Positions 33,606 to 42,180 of a DNA stretch of 64,000 nucleotides are shown piece after piece. How positions within the stretch are numbered: the stretch's first letter is position 1; each line of letters opens with the position of its first letter. The notes below the pieces were generated by a model. That model was not told the DNA's origin. It was given only the letters and a program-made list of their open reading frames with translations, and searched no databases. The stretch is from CAHJXG01 sp964235485 (GTDB taxonomy: Bacteria > Pseudomonadota > Alphaproteobacteria > Acetobacterales > Acetobacteraceae): NCBI GenBank assembly GCA_964235485.1, contig CAXSAZ010000016.1:1-64000 (forward strand), in the 5' to 3' direction. The translations under genes were made by a program, and so were the position numbers.

Positions 33606-34268
33606 TCACGCCGCCTGGTCGCGCTCCTGCAGGCCATAGGTGGAGAACGACTGGGCGGTGTCGGCGATCTCGGCGTCCGACAGGACGTACGGCTCCCCGA
33701 TTTGCAGGCTGAGGCAGTACTGGCGCGCGATGGTTTCCAGCTCGACCGCCAGCCACATCGCCTTGGCCAGACTTGCGCCCACCACCACCATGCCGTGGTT
33801 GGCGAGCAGGCAAGCGTTGCGCCCGTCCAGCGCGGCCAGGGTGTGCGCCGCAAGCTCCGCCGTGCCGAAGGTGGCGTAAGGGGCGCAGCGCACGTCCGTG
33901 CCGCCGAACGCCGCTATCATGTAATGCACCGCCGGGATCGGCTTTCGCAGGATCGCCAGCGTCGTGCAGTAGGTCGCGTGCGTGTGCACCACCGCGCCCG
34001 CGTCCGGCCGGCCGCGCAGGATGTCGAGGTGGAAGCGCCACTCCGTGCTGGGCTTCAACGGGCCGGACCACGCGCCGCGCTCGCCGTCCAGCGGCATGGC
34101 GGCCACGTCCTCCGGCCGCATCTGGTCGTAGGGGGTGGCCGACGGCGTGATCAGCATCCGGTCGCCCAGCCGGGCGCTGACGTTGCCGGAGGTCCCCTGG
34201 TTGATGCCGAGCGCGTTCATGCTGCGTGCAGCCTGCACGATCTCGGCGCGAAGGGTGGTTTCATCCAT
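33606..34268 (-). CDS. Class II aldolase, L-fuculose-1-phosphate aldolase type
   Basis: 220 residues from ATG 34268; upstream in-frame codons lie in an IS relic and are discarded. FucA-type pattern: NQGTSGNVSARLGDRMLITP (~22-41), zinc His in VVHTHATYCTTLA (~90), LANHGMVVVGASLAKAMWLA (~150-169). The enzyme cleaves a ketose 1-phosphate to DHAP and an aldehyde. The DHAP/glycerol-phosphate theme fits the GlpD relic next to it. An IS5 relic ends 18 bp before its start codon, so its original promoter was probably displaced. Confidence 0.87.
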   Translation of the reverse strand: MDETTLRAEIVQAARSMNALGINQGTSGNVSARLGDRMLITPSATPYDQMRPEDVAAMPLDGERGAWSGPLKPSTEWRFHLDILRGRPDAGAVVHTHATYCTTLAILRKPIPAVHYMIAAFGGTDVRCAPYATFGTAELAAHTLAALDGRNACLLANHGMVVVGASLAKAMWLAVELETIARQYCLSLQIGEPYVLSDAEIADTAQSFSTYGLQERDQAA

Positions 34269-34285
34269 GGCGGTGGGTCCTGGGC

Positions 34286-34722
34286 TCTGTGACCGAAGTT
34301 TGTCAGGTGTGGGTTGATGAGGGGTGCTGCGAGGTGAGCAAAGCCGAGAAAGCTGCGACATGTCTTGTCACGCCGCAGCGCGAGGTGGGCATGATCTTTC
34401 AAGCGGCAGAAGGCGTTCTCGATCAGATGGCGTTTGGCGCGTAGGCGCTGGACCACAAGCCCAACCCGGCAGGCAGATCGCGCCATGGCGCGCCAGTCCG
34501 GCCAACCCAGAGTGCTGCATGGACGAAACGGCGCAGGGCCGGTTCATCGTTCTTCCACACCCCTGGCAACGCTTGTATGCAGAACAACAGCGATGCCCAT
34601 GTGGCGTCGTCCAGGCCAAGCCTGGCCATGGCCATGCCCTCCGAAAGCCCGACACGTCCAGAGCGGCACGGCCAGCAGCCCAGCCAACGTCAATGCAGTC
34701 AGAGCCAAAGTTCAGCCACAAA
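34286..34722 (-). mobile_element. IS5-family element with internal deletion and imperfect terminal repeats
   Basis: Imperfect terminal inverted repeats at 34286-34304 and 34704-34722 (14 of 19 matching) bound a 437-bp element. Inside, the minus strand has the transposase N-terminus (ALRRFVHAALWVGRTGAPWR then DLPAGLGLWSSAY, ~34620-34445), then, after a frame change at ~34440, the C-terminus (RHLIENAFCRLKDHAHLALR then RDKTCRSFLGFAH, ~34435-34320). The catalytic middle is deleted. It sits 2 bp from the stop of the tartrate-type dehydrogenase gene and 17 bp before the aldolase start. Confidence 0.78.
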
Positions 34723-34724
34723 CC

Positions 34725-35801
34725 TTAGTCGTTGGCCCGCCGCAAGGCGTCGCACACGGCCTCCGTGACCTGCTTCGTCGTGGCCTTGCCGCCGAGGTCC
34801 GGCGTGTGCAGCGAGGGGTCGGCGGTCACGCGCTCCACGGCGCGCATCAGCCGCTCCGCCGCCGGCGTCTCGCCCAGGTGCTCCAGCATCATCGCCGCGG
34901 TCCAGAAGGTGGCGACCGGGTTGGCGACGCCCTTGCCGGTGATGTCGAAGGCCGAGCCGTGGATCGGCTCGAACATGGACGGCGCGTCGCGCTCCGGGTT
35001 CAGGTTGGCGGTCGGCGCGATGCCGACCGAGCCGGCCAGCGCCGCCGCCAGGTCGGACAGGATGTCCGCGTGCAGGTTGGTGGCGACAATGGTGTCCAGC
35101 GTCTGCGGCTTCATGACCATGCGCATAGTCATGGCGTCCACCAGCATCTTGTCCCAGGCCACGTCCGGGAACTCCTGCGCCACCTCGGCCGCGATCTCGT
35201 CCCACATCACCATGGCGTGGCGCTGCGCGTTGCTCTTGGTCACCACCGTCAGCAGCTTGCGCGGCCGGGACTGGGCCAGCTTGAAGGCGTAGCGGATGAT
35301 GCGCTGCACGCCGGGGCGCGTCATGACGGACACGTCCTGGGCCACCTCGATTGGCAGCCCCTTGTGCACCCGGCCGCCCACGCCGGAATACTCGCCTTCC
35401 GAGTTCTCCCGCACGATCACCCAGTCCAGCTCCGGGCCGGACACATGGCGCAGCGGGCTGGTGATGCCCGGCAGGATGCGGGTGGGACGCACGTTGGCAT
35501 ACTGGTCAAGCGGTTGGCAGATCGCCAGGCGCAGGCCCCACAAGGTAACATGGTCCGGGATGTCGGGCGCGCCCACCGCGCCGAACAGGATGGCGTCGAA
35601 CTTGCGGAGCTGGTCGGCGCCGTTTGCCGGCATCATGACGCCGTGCTTGCGGTAGTAGTCCGAACCCCAATCGAAATCCTGGACATCCAGCGTGAACCCG
35701 CCGTCGCGCTCGGCGCAGGCCTTCAGGGCCTCCACGCCGGCCTCGACCACCTCGGGTCCAATGCCGTCTCCGCCCATGGCGGCGATCCGGTAAGTGCGCA
35801 T
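34725..35801 (-). CDS. Tartrate/malate-type NAD-dependent oxidative decarboxylase (TtuC/DmlA-like)
   Basis: 358 residues from ATG 35801 (GGAGGAACAC upstream). Beta-decarboxylating dehydrogenase family: GGDGIGPEVVEAG (~9), LWGLRLAICQPLDQYANVRP (~86-105; the LxLR/NxR region of the tartrate branch), VIVRENSEGEYSG (~127), and GSAFDITGKGVANPVATFW (~284-302). The YANVRP and ENSEGEYSG motifs fit tartrate dehydrogenase/D-malate decarboxylase. Mg2+ and NAD dependent. The AraC gene lies 39 bp upstream in the same direction and may regulate it. Confidence 0.87.
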   Translation of the reverse strand: MRTYRIAAMGGDGIGPEVVEAGVEALKACAERDGGFTLDVQDFDWGSDYYRKHGVMMPANGADQLRKFDAILFGAVGAPDIPDHVTLWGLRLAICQPLDQYANVRPTRILPGITSPLRHVSGPELDWVIVRENSEGEYSGVGGRVHKGLPIEVAQDVSVMTRPGVQRIIRYAFKLAQSRPRKLLTVVTKSNAQRHAMVMWDEIAAEVAQEFPDVAWDKMLVDAMTMRMVMKPQTLDTIVATNLHADILSDLAAALAGSVGIAPTANLNPERDAPSMFEPIHGSAFDITGKGVANPVATFWTAAMMLEHLGETPAAERLMRAVERVTADPSLHTPDLGGKATTKQVTEAVCDALRRAND

Positions 35802-35840
35802 GTGTTCCTCCTGGTTGGTGAAAGGTGTTCTGGAGGCCGC

Positions 35841-36839
35841 CTACCCTCGGCCGAGAATGGGCCTCCATGCCATTGCATCTCCGCCTTCCCAAGACGACGC
35901 TGGCCGGACCGGGCCGTATGGTTGTTCCGGGTTCGACCAAACAGGTTGACCCGGCTCGCCAGGACACGACCGGAACTTGGCGGCGTCGCGCATCGGGGGG
36001 GCGCCGAACAGCCGTCGGTAGTCGCGGCTGAACTGCGAGGCGCTGTCGTAGCCCACGCCGTGCCCCGCGCTGGCCGCGTCCATCCCGCCCAGGACCAGGC
36101 GCCGCGCTTCCTGCAGCCGCAGGCGCTTCTGGTACTGCAAGGGGCTGAGCGCGGTCACCGCCTTGAAGTGCTGGTGCAAGGAGGACTGGCTCATCCCAGC
36201 CGCGCCCGCGACCGCCGCGGCCGAGAACGGCTCCCGGAACGTCTGCTTGATCCAGTCGATGGCCCGGCCCACGCGCCGAAGGCTGCTGTCGGCGAACGCG
36301 ACCTGGCGCAGCCGGGCCGCTTGTCCGGACAAGAGCACGCGGTAAAGCAGCTCCCGCTCGGCCAGCGGCGCCAGGACCGCCGCCTCGCACGGGGCGTCCA
36401 GGAGCCGGACCAAGCGGGTCGCGGCGTCCACAAGTTCCGGCGTGCTGCGGTTGAGGAACAGGCCGGAGCCGCCGTCGCCCTCATGCCGCCCGTCAAGCCC
36501 GGCTTCGCGGAGCAGCGCGCCGAGCATCGCCGGGTCCAGGTCGAGGCGCACGCACAAGTAGGGCCTGTCCGGGTCGGCCTCGACCACCTCGCCGACCACG
36601 GGCAGGTCCACGGACACGGTGAGGCAATGCTCCGGGCCGTAGTGGAACACCTCGCGCCCCAGCATCACCCGCTTGCGGCCCTGGGCCACGAGGCAGAACG
36701 CCGGCGCGTGCAGCGCGTGCAATGGCTCGGTCGGGCGGTCGCTGCGGATCAGCGACAAGCGCGGGATCGCGGTGGCGTGCACGCCGTCCCGCACGACGTG
36801 GCGGGCCATATGCCCTGCAAGCGCGCCTGCTGCGTCCAT
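35841..36839 (-). CDS. AraC-family transcriptional regulator
   Basis: 332 residues from ATG 36839; an in-frame start at 36914 would add 25 residues without homology. The N-terminal domain (~1-190) is of AraC_N type (HALHAPAFCLVAQGRKRVML then GREVFHYGPEHCLTVSVDLP). The C-terminal double helix-turn-helix is at ~205-295: FSAAAVAGAAGMSQSSLHQH then FKAVTALSPLQYQKRLRLQE, and GYDSASQFSRDYRRLFG. The C-terminus extends ~35 residues beyond the usual end. Divergent from an SDR gene at 37031, the common arrangement for this AraC subgroup, and just upstream of the tartrate-type dehydrogenase gene. Confidence 0.87.
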   Translation of the reverse strand: MDAAGALAGHMARHVVRDGVHATAIPRLSLIRSDRPTEPLHALHAPAFCLVAQGRKRVMLGREVFHYGPEHCLTVSVDLPVVGEVVEADPDRPYLCVRLDLDPAMLGALLREAGLDGRHEGDGGSGLFLNRSTPELVDAATRLVRLLDAPCEAAVLAPLAERELLYRVLLSGQAARLRQVAFADSSLRRVGRAIDWIKQTFREPFSAAAVAGAAGMSQSSLHQHFKAVTALSPLQYQKRLRLQEARRLVLGGMDAASAGHGVGYDSASQFSRDYRRLFGAPPMRDAAKFRSCPGEPGQPVWSNPEQPYGPVRPASSWEGGDAMAWRPILGRG

Positions 36840-37030
36840 GGCCACCCCATTCCCAATGAAGCTCTGATCGTCCTTGGCGCGCCCAGGCCGCAAGGGCGCG
36901 GCGCACGCTCTCATTGTTTGGAGGATCGTGCAAGGATGCCGGAGGAGCGTGCTACCCCCTTGCGGCCCTGAGACCGCATGGTCCAGCCGGCGCGCAGGAA
37001 CGATCCTGTGCGCAAAATAAGGACAAGGCC

Positions 37031-37765
37031 ATGGCTGGAGTGGAAGGCAAGGTGGTCGCCATCACCGGGGCGAGCAGCGGCATCGGCGAAGCGACGGCGA
37101 GGGTGCTGGCGGGCTTGGGCGCGCGGGTCGTCATCGGCGCGCGGCGGACGGGCCGCTTGGAGCGGCTCGCAGGCGAGATCGCGGCGGCGGGCGGCAGCGT
37201 GCGCGCCCAGGCGCTGGACGTGACGCGGCGGGCGGAGATGGAGGCCTTTGTGGCAGTGGCGACGGCCGAGTTCGGCCGCCTCGATGTCATGGTGAACAAC
37301 GCCGGCGTGATGCCTTTGTCTCCGCTCGACGCGCTCAAAGTCGAGGAATGGGACCGCATGGTCGATGTCAACATCAAGGGCGTGCTTTACGGCATCGCTG
37401 CCGCGCTGCCCGTGATGACGGCGCAAGGGTCGGGGCAGATCATCAACCTGTCCTCGATTGGCGGCCACCGCGTGTCGCCCACCGCGGCCGTGTATTGCGC
37501 GACCAAGTTTGCCGTGGGCGCGATCTCGGACGGGCTGCGGCAGGAAACGGACCGCCTCCGCGTCACGGTGATCTCGCCGGGCACCACCATGTCGGAGCTG
37601 GCCGACACCATCTCCGACCCGACCGCGCGGGACGCGATGAAGGCGTGGCGCGCCCTCAGCATCAGCCCGGACGCGGTTGTACAGGCCATCGCTTACGCTA
37701 TCGGGCAGCCCGAGGACGTGGATGTGAGCGAGATCATCGTGCGCCCAACCGCAAGCCCCCATTGA
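37031..37765 (+). CDS. Short-chain dehydrogenase/reductase (oxidoreductase)
   Basis: 244 residues from ATG 37031, with AAGGAC seven bases upstream. SDR motifs: VAITGASSGIGEATARVLAG (~9-28), NNAGVMP (~87), NLSSIGGHRVSPTAAVYCAT then K with the catalytic Ser, Tyr and Lys (~138-158), and VISPGTTMSEL (~180). It belongs to the NADP-type SDRs commonly found divergent from AraC_N-type regulators. Substrate unknown. The 191 bp to the AraC start would hold the shared promoters. Confidence 0.85.
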   Translation: MAGVEGKVVAITGASSGIGEATARVLAGLGARVVIGARRTGRLERLAGEIAAAGGSVRAQALDVTRRAEMEAFVAVATAEFGRLDVMVNNAGVMPLSPLDALKVEEWDRMVDVNIKGVLYGIAAALPVMTAQGSGQIINLSSIGGHRVSPTAAVYCATKFAVGAISDGLRQETDRLRVTVISPGTTMSELADTISDPTARDAMKAWRALSISPDAVVQAIAYAIGQPEDVDVSEIIVRPTASPH

Positions 37766-37959
37766 CAGGTCGGCATCGGGCCGGCGGCCAAGACATCTGC
37801 CGCGGGTGATCCTTCACGATGCTCGCTCATCAAGTAAAGATGAATCGATGATATGTGCCCAAATTGTTCGTCGGCAAGTGCAATATATTTTGAGGGGACC
37901 CGCCGAGATCCGCTGAGCGGGCGTGACGTTGCACCCGGGTCAACAAGATGGAGTGAAGC

Positions 37960-38457
37960 ATGAGTGGCTCAAACGCGGCGATGGATGTGTACCTAACCGG
38001 ACTTCGCAACCAACATGCCGTCGAAACGCAGGCAATCGGGACCATCCAGAACGAGCTGGGCCGGATGGAGCCATACCCCGAGCTGCACGCGAAGATGCAG
38101 CAGGACAAGCAGCGGTCCGAAACGCAGGCCGCCCGCCTGGACGACCTGCTGGCCAAGCACGGCACCAGCAAGTCCGCGGTGAAGGAAGTCGTGACCGGGA
38201 CCGTCGCCACCGTGGCCGGCTTTGTCCACGCCGGGTCGTCGGACGAGGTGCTGAAGAACGTCCTCGCGGCGGTCGGCTACAAGGCTTACGAGATTGGCTC
38301 CTACAAGGTGCTGCTCACCCTGGCGGATGCGGCCGGCGCGCCAGGGGACAAGGCGGTGTTGGAGCAGTCGATGAAGGAAGAGCAGGAAATGGGCGACTGG
38401 CTCGGCAGCCACCTGCCCAGCTTGGTCCAGGCCTTCCTCAAGCAGAAGGCAAGCTAA
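37960..38457 (+). CDS. YciF/YciE-type ferritin-like stress protein (DUF892)
   Basis: 165 residues from ATG 37960. Four-helix ferritin-like pattern with conserved Glu/His positions: LRNQHAVETQAIGTIQNELG (~11-30), HAKMQQDKQRSETQAARLDD (~43-62), then AYEIGSYKVLLTLA (~108) and EQSMKEEQEMGDWLGSHLP (~130). The family is linked to general stress and osmotic response, with the molecular role unclear. The 194 bp upstream is AT-richer than its surroundings and has TTGTTC/TATTTT (around 37866-37893) as a possible promoter. Confidence 0.82.
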   Translation: MSGSNAAMDVYLTGLRNQHAVETQAIGTIQNELGRMEPYPELHAKMQQDKQRSETQAARLDDLLAKHGTSKSAVKEVVTGTVATVAGFVHAGSSDEVLKNVLAAVGYKAYEIGSYKVLLTLADAAGAPGDKAVLEQSMKEEQEMGDWLGSHLPSLVQAFLKQKAS

Positions 38458-38467
38458 AGGGGCCGGG

Positions 38468-38495
38468 CCGCTGGCGCCGCGTCAGGCGCCAGCGG
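38468..38495. terminator. Bidirectional hairpin terminator
   Basis: CCGCTGGCGCC and GGCGCCAGCGG form an 11-bp perfect stem with a 6-base loop, 11 bp after the YciF-type gene and 83 bp from the end of the convergent FocA-type gene. No T-run follows on either side. Position between convergent genes supports a terminator. Confidence 0.65.
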
Positions 38496-38577
38496 GACGC
38501 CTCCTTATGGCCCTCGGATGCCAGGCGAGCCAATGGGCACAGTGCGCGGGGCCAGGGTTGGAGGGTTTTCTCCAGGG

Positions 38578-39390
38578 TCAGGCGGCCACCCGTTTCCGCC
38601 CCGTCTTCATGTGGGTGGAGTAAAGCGTCAGGCCGGTGAAGGCCAGACCGCCGACCAGGTTGCCCAGCACCGTCGGGATTTCGTTCCACACGAGGTAATC
38701 CCTGATCGAGAAGTTGCCGCCCATGAGCAGACCCGACGGGAACAGGAACATGTTCACGACGGAATGCTCGAAGGTCATGGCGAAGAACACCATGATCGGC
38801 ATCCACATGGCGATGACCTTGCCGCTGACGGTGGTTGAGATCATGGCGCCGACCACGCCGGTCGAGACCATCCAGTTGCACAGCATACCCCGGATAAACA
38901 GCGTCAACATGCCCGCCGCCCCATACTTCTCGTAGCCGAGCGTACGGGCCTCGCCGATGCCGGCGATCACGGTGCCCACCTTGTCGGGCGGGGTGGAGAA
39001 GCCAAAGGTGAAGACGACCGCCATCATAAAGGCGACCGTCAAGGCGCCCAGGAAGTTGCCCGCGAAGACCAAGCCCCAGTTGCGCAGGATGCCGCCCGCC
39101 GTGACGCCCGGGCGCTTGTCGATCAGCGCAAGGGGGGCCAAGACGAACACGCCGGTCAACAGGTCGAAGCCCAGCAGGTAAATCATGCAAAAGCCGACCG
39201 GGAACAGGATGGCCCCGATGATCGGGTAGCCGGTCTGCACGGTGACGGTGACGGCGAACACGGCGGCCAGCGCCAGCAGGGCGCCCGCCATATAGGCCCG
39301 GATCACCGTGTCGCGGGTTGACATGAAGACCTTGGATTCCCCGGCGTCCACCATCTTCGTGACGAACTCCGCGGGTAGGAGGTAAGCCAT
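38578..39390 (-). CDS. Formate/nitrite transporter family channel (FocA/NirC)
   Basis: 270 residues from ATG 39390 (TAGGAGGTAAGCC upstream). Six membrane helices are visible. FNT signatures: GFCMIYLLGFDLLTGVFVLA (~71-90; family loop near LxTG), NWGLVFAGNFLGALTVAF (~108), RGMLCNWMVSTGVV (~168) and AMTFEHSVVNMFLFPSGLLM (~205-224), containing the conserved His of the channel centre. It moves formate, nitrite or hydrosulfide; the sulfur-oxidation operon elsewhere in the window makes HS- conceivable, but nothing here decides the ion. Confidence 0.88.
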   Translation of the reverse strand: MAYLLPAEFVTKMVDAGESKVFMSTRDTVIRAYMAGALLALAAVFAVTVTVQTGYPIIGAILFPVGFCMIYLLGFDLLTGVFVLAPLALIDKRPGVTAGGILRNWGLVFAGNFLGALTVAFMMAVVFTFGFSTPPDKVGTVIAGIGEARTLGYEKYGAAGMLTLFIRGMLCNWMVSTGVVGAMISTTVSGKVIAMWMPIMVFFAMTFEHSVVNMFLFPSGLLMGGNFSIRDYLVWNEIPTVLGNLVGGLAFTGLTLYSTHMKTGRKRVAA

Positions 39391-39582
39391 CGAGAATCCT
39401 CTGCTCCAAAACCCGGACAAGCAGCCAGCGCCGCCGGGGCCACGGCCATGCCGCGCCGCGGCGGCGCGTGACCCGCTCAATTTTTATGGGTCGGATCAGG
39501 GCGCAGCAATGAAGCAATCCCCGGTATTTCGCGCTTCCAGCCGGGGAACGACCTTTAAAAAGGCATTCCGCGCAGCAATGCC

Positions 39583-40113
39583 TCAGAGCGTGCAGTTGGC
39601 GCCGGAGCCAGGACCGCCGGTCCGGACCCAGAACCGGCGCAAACCGCCGCCACGGCCGAGCACGGGGTCGCTGTCCGGCACCGGCACGGCGGCGATGGCG
39701 CGCAAAACCGCCGCGTGCTCGGCAGGGTTGCCCCGGCGGATGTCGCAATCCGCGCCGCCGGGATACGCGCCGACCACCAGCAGGTCCGCGCTCTGGCCCT
39801 CGTTGCAATGCGCGACTCCGGCCGGGATCACGACGACATCCCCGGCCCGCACCGTCACCTCCTGGCCGGACGGGCCGCCGAACGCGACCCGCACAACCCC
39901 GGCGGCGATGCCGAGCACCTCGTGCGCCGTGCTGTGGAAATGGTGGAAGCCGAAGATGCCGTTTCGCCAGGCGTTCGACCAGCCATGCGCCGCGAAGGCG
40001 CGCTCGAGCGTGGCCGGGTCGGGCGGCAGCGCGCGGCGGTGGACGAGCAGCGGCAGGGCCGAGTTCGGGAACCGGCCGTCATCCGCGAATCGGTAAACTT
40101 CGGGATCACCCAT
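39583..40113 (-). CDS. Cupin-domain protein (YjlB-like)
   Basis: 176 residues from ATG 40113. The cupin metal motifs are FHHFHSTAHEVLGIAAGVVR (~61-80: HxH...E) and GDVVVIPAGVAHCNEG (~96-111, second His). The flanks (FPNSALPLLVHRRAL at ~15; RRFWVRTGGPG near the end) match the YjlB family, whose function is not established. Divergent from the DNA polymerase IV gene, with 128 bp between starts. The region between it and the FocA-type gene (192 bp) has no gene. Confidence 0.82.
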   Translation of the reverse strand: MGDPEVYRFADDGRFPNSALPLLVHRRALPPDPATLERAFAAHGWSNAWRNGIFGFHHFHSTAHEVLGIAAGVVRVAFGGPSGQEVTVRAGDVVVIPAGVAHCNEGQSADLLVVGAYPGGADCDIRRGNPAEHAAVLRAIAAVPVPDSDPVLGRGGGLRRFWVRTGGPGSGANCTL

Positions 40114-40241
40114 GCCGGCACAACGCCGCACGCCGCCGCCGGATGCGGTGCGCCCGGCCGGCCCCGCCCTCGAAGCAGGACGCGGCAATTGGTGCCATTT
40201 TGTTCTCGCAGATGGCGGGACCTGCTATCCTCCCGGCCAGC

Positions 40242-41339
40242 ATGTCGCCCGATCCCGACCAGCCCCCCGCCCCGCGCCGGATCATCCACATCGACATGGA
40301 TGCGTTCTATGCGTCCGTGGAGCAGCGCGACGACCCACGCCTGCGCGGCGTGCCGTTGGCCGTGGGCGGCTCGCGCGAGCGCGGCGTGGTGGCCGCCGCC
40401 AGCTACGAGGCGCGGCGCTTCGGGGTGCATTCGGCCATGCCCTCCGTCACCGCCCGGCGGCGCTGCCCCGAGCTGGTGTTCGTCCGGCCGCGCTTCGAGG
40501 TTTACCAGGCGGTGTCGCAGGAGGTGCACGCCGTTTTCGCCCGCTACACGCCCCTGATCCAGCCGTTGTCGCTGGATGAGGCTTATCTCGACGTGACCGC
40601 GCCTTTGCTGGACCGCGGCTCGGCCACGGCCATTGCGCAGGAGATCCGCGCCGCCATCCGGCAAGAAACCGGGCTGACCGCCTCCGCCGGGGTGTCCTAC
40701 AACAAGCTGCTGGCCAAGCTCGCCTCCGACCACCGCAAGCCTGACGGCTTGTTCGTCATCACGCCGCGTATGGGGCCGGGCTTCGTGGAAACGCTGCCGG
40801 TGGGCAAGTTCCATGGCATCGGCCCGAAGACCGCGGCGCGGATGCAGGCGCTCGGCATCCATACCGGCCTCGACCTGCGCGGGCAGTCGCGCGCGTTCCT
40901 GTTCCAGCACTTCGGCAAGGCGGGCGATGCCCTGTACGGGGTGGCGCGCGGCGTGGACGACCGGCCGGTGCAGGCCGACCGCGTGCGCAAGTCGGTCGGC
41001 GCCGAGACCACCTTTGCGCGCGACCTGCTGCATTGGGACGAGGCGACGCAGGCGCTCGCCCCGGTGTTCGCCAAGGTTTGGGATGCGTGCCGCCGGGGTG
41101 GGCACGCGGGCCGCACCGTGACGGTGAAGGTCAAGTATGCCGACTTCCAGCAGGTCACCCGCAGCCGGTCCGGCGCCGAGCCGGTTGGAACGCAGGCGGT
41201 GTTGGAGCAGGTCAGCCTTGCGCTGCTGCGTCCGCTGTTCCCGCCGCGGCTCGGGGTGCGCCTGCTCGGGGTCACGGTGTCGGGCCTGGAGGCCGAGATG
41301 CGGCCCGGCCCGGCCCAACTGGCGCTCGGGCTGGGGTAG
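40242..41339 (+). CDS. dinB: DNA polymerase IV (Y-family translesion polymerase)
   Basis: 365 residues from ATG 40242. Y-family motifs: IIHIDMDAFYASVEQRDDP (first catalytic Asp pair, ~14-32), VVAAASYEARRFGVHSAMP (~48-66), and QPLSLDEAYLDVT (catalytic Asp-Glu, ~107). The thumb helix-hairpin-helix reads FHGIGPKTAARMQALGI (~190) and the little finger follows. The C-terminus ends QLALGLG, a good beta-clamp-binding peptide. It replicates across DNA lesions at the cost of fidelity. No LexA box is evident to me upstream. Confidence 0.93.
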   Translation: MSPDPDQPPAPRRIIHIDMDAFYASVEQRDDPRLRGVPLAVGGSRERGVVAAASYEARRFGVHSAMPSVTARRRCPELVFVRPRFEVYQAVSQEVHAVFARYTPLIQPLSLDEAYLDVTAPLLDRGSATAIAQEIRAAIRQETGLTASAGVSYNKLLAKLASDHRKPDGLFVITPRMGPGFVETLPVGKFHGIGPKTAARMQALGIHTGLDLRGQSRAFLFQHFGKAGDALYGVARGVDDRPVQADRVRKSVGAETTFARDLLHWDEATQALAPVFAKVWDACRRGGHAGRTVTVKVKYADFQQVTRSRSGAEPVGTQAVLEQVSLALLRPLFPPRLGVRLLGVTVSGLEAEMRPGPAQLALGLG

Positions 41340-41413
41340 CCGGGCCGCGCCGCTTGTTTTCAAGCCAGCACGAATCGCGTATGGGGCCAAGCCCCGAACC
41401 AGAAAGGACGCCC

Positions 41414-42004
41414 ATGGCCCGCAAGCCGAAAGCCCAGCTTCACCCGGACGTTGCCGCCGCCCTGCCCGTTGCCATCGCCGCCATGGGCGGCACGCCGGCC
41501 CCGGCGCGCCCGGGCCGCAAAGCGCGGGCCGACGCCCCCTTGCCCGACCTGCCAACGCCCGGACGCGACGACACGGGGCTGAACGGCGCCGGGGCCGATG
41601 CCACCCCGGCGGAGGCATCGCGCCGCCCGAAGCGGCCCGCCGCGGTTGCCTCCGCGCTGGAGGGCCACGCCCCGCGGCGCGGGCCGAAGCGCCGCACGCC
41701 GCCAGAAGCGCCGGAGCTGGTCGAGGCCAACACGCCGGGTCACGAGGCGGGGCCGCAGCTTGCGGGCGCTGATGCCGTCCCGGTGGACACGGCTCCGGGC
41801 GGCGACACGCAGCCGCCTTTGCCCGGCCTCCATGCGCCGCTTCCCGTGCAGCCCGCGGCGCATTGGGACCGCGCCACCGACACGGTGCGGTTCGACTGGC
41901 CCGCCATCGAGCGGACGGCCGCGGCGAACGGTCCGAACCAGGGCATGGCCAAACTGCTGGTCGCCGCCCGCGCGGAGGGCGCCCGCTCGCGCTGGCCGTT
42001 GTAG
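41414..42004 (+). CDS. Hypothetical Pro/Ala/Arg-rich protein
   Basis: 196 residues from ATG 41414, with AAAGGA seven bases upstream. Residues ~25-140 are low-complexity (Pro, Ala, Arg, Gly, Asp), likely disordered; the C-terminal ~45 residues look ordered (HWDRATDTVRFDWPAIERTA then ANGPNQGMAKLLVAARAEGA). Not recognised. It follows dinB after 74 bp in the same direction. High GC alone could keep such a frame open, but the ribosome binding site and compositional order at both ends favour a real gene. The 176 bp after it hold nothing I can assign. Confidence 0.55.
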   Translation: MARKPKAQLHPDVAAALPVAIAAMGGTPAPARPGRKARADAPLPDLPTPGRDDTGLNGAGADATPAEASRRPKRPAAVASALEGHAPRRGPKRRTPPEAPELVEANTPGHEAGPQLAGADAVPVDTAPGGDTQPPLPGLHAPLPVQPAAHWDRATDTVRFDWPAIERTAAANGPNQGMAKLLVAARAEGARSRWPL

Positions 42005-42180
42005 CGGGCCAGGCGGCGGACCCGGCCCACGGCCTGGGCTCAAGGCCGGTGTCCAGCCTGCTCCTCCTCTGCGAGCACGGCATCGAACCGCACATGCGCT
42101 TCGCGGATGTTGGGGTAGTTGCCCTCCGCCCAGCGCGCCAGGCCGGCCAGCGGTTCCTGCTAAAAACGCGACATTCCGCC

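Noticed and set aside
30433..33639. 1068-codon open frame on the plus strand across the sugar ABC operon
   Set aside because: Antisense to four clear ABC and binding-protein genes; the product is His/Arg/Gln-rich with no domain, as expected for high-GC antisense frames.
39545..39580. GGAAC motif near 39546 as an EcfG general-stress promoter
   Set aside because: The expected CGTT -10 element at 16-17 bp is not present, and the orientation does not lead into a gene.
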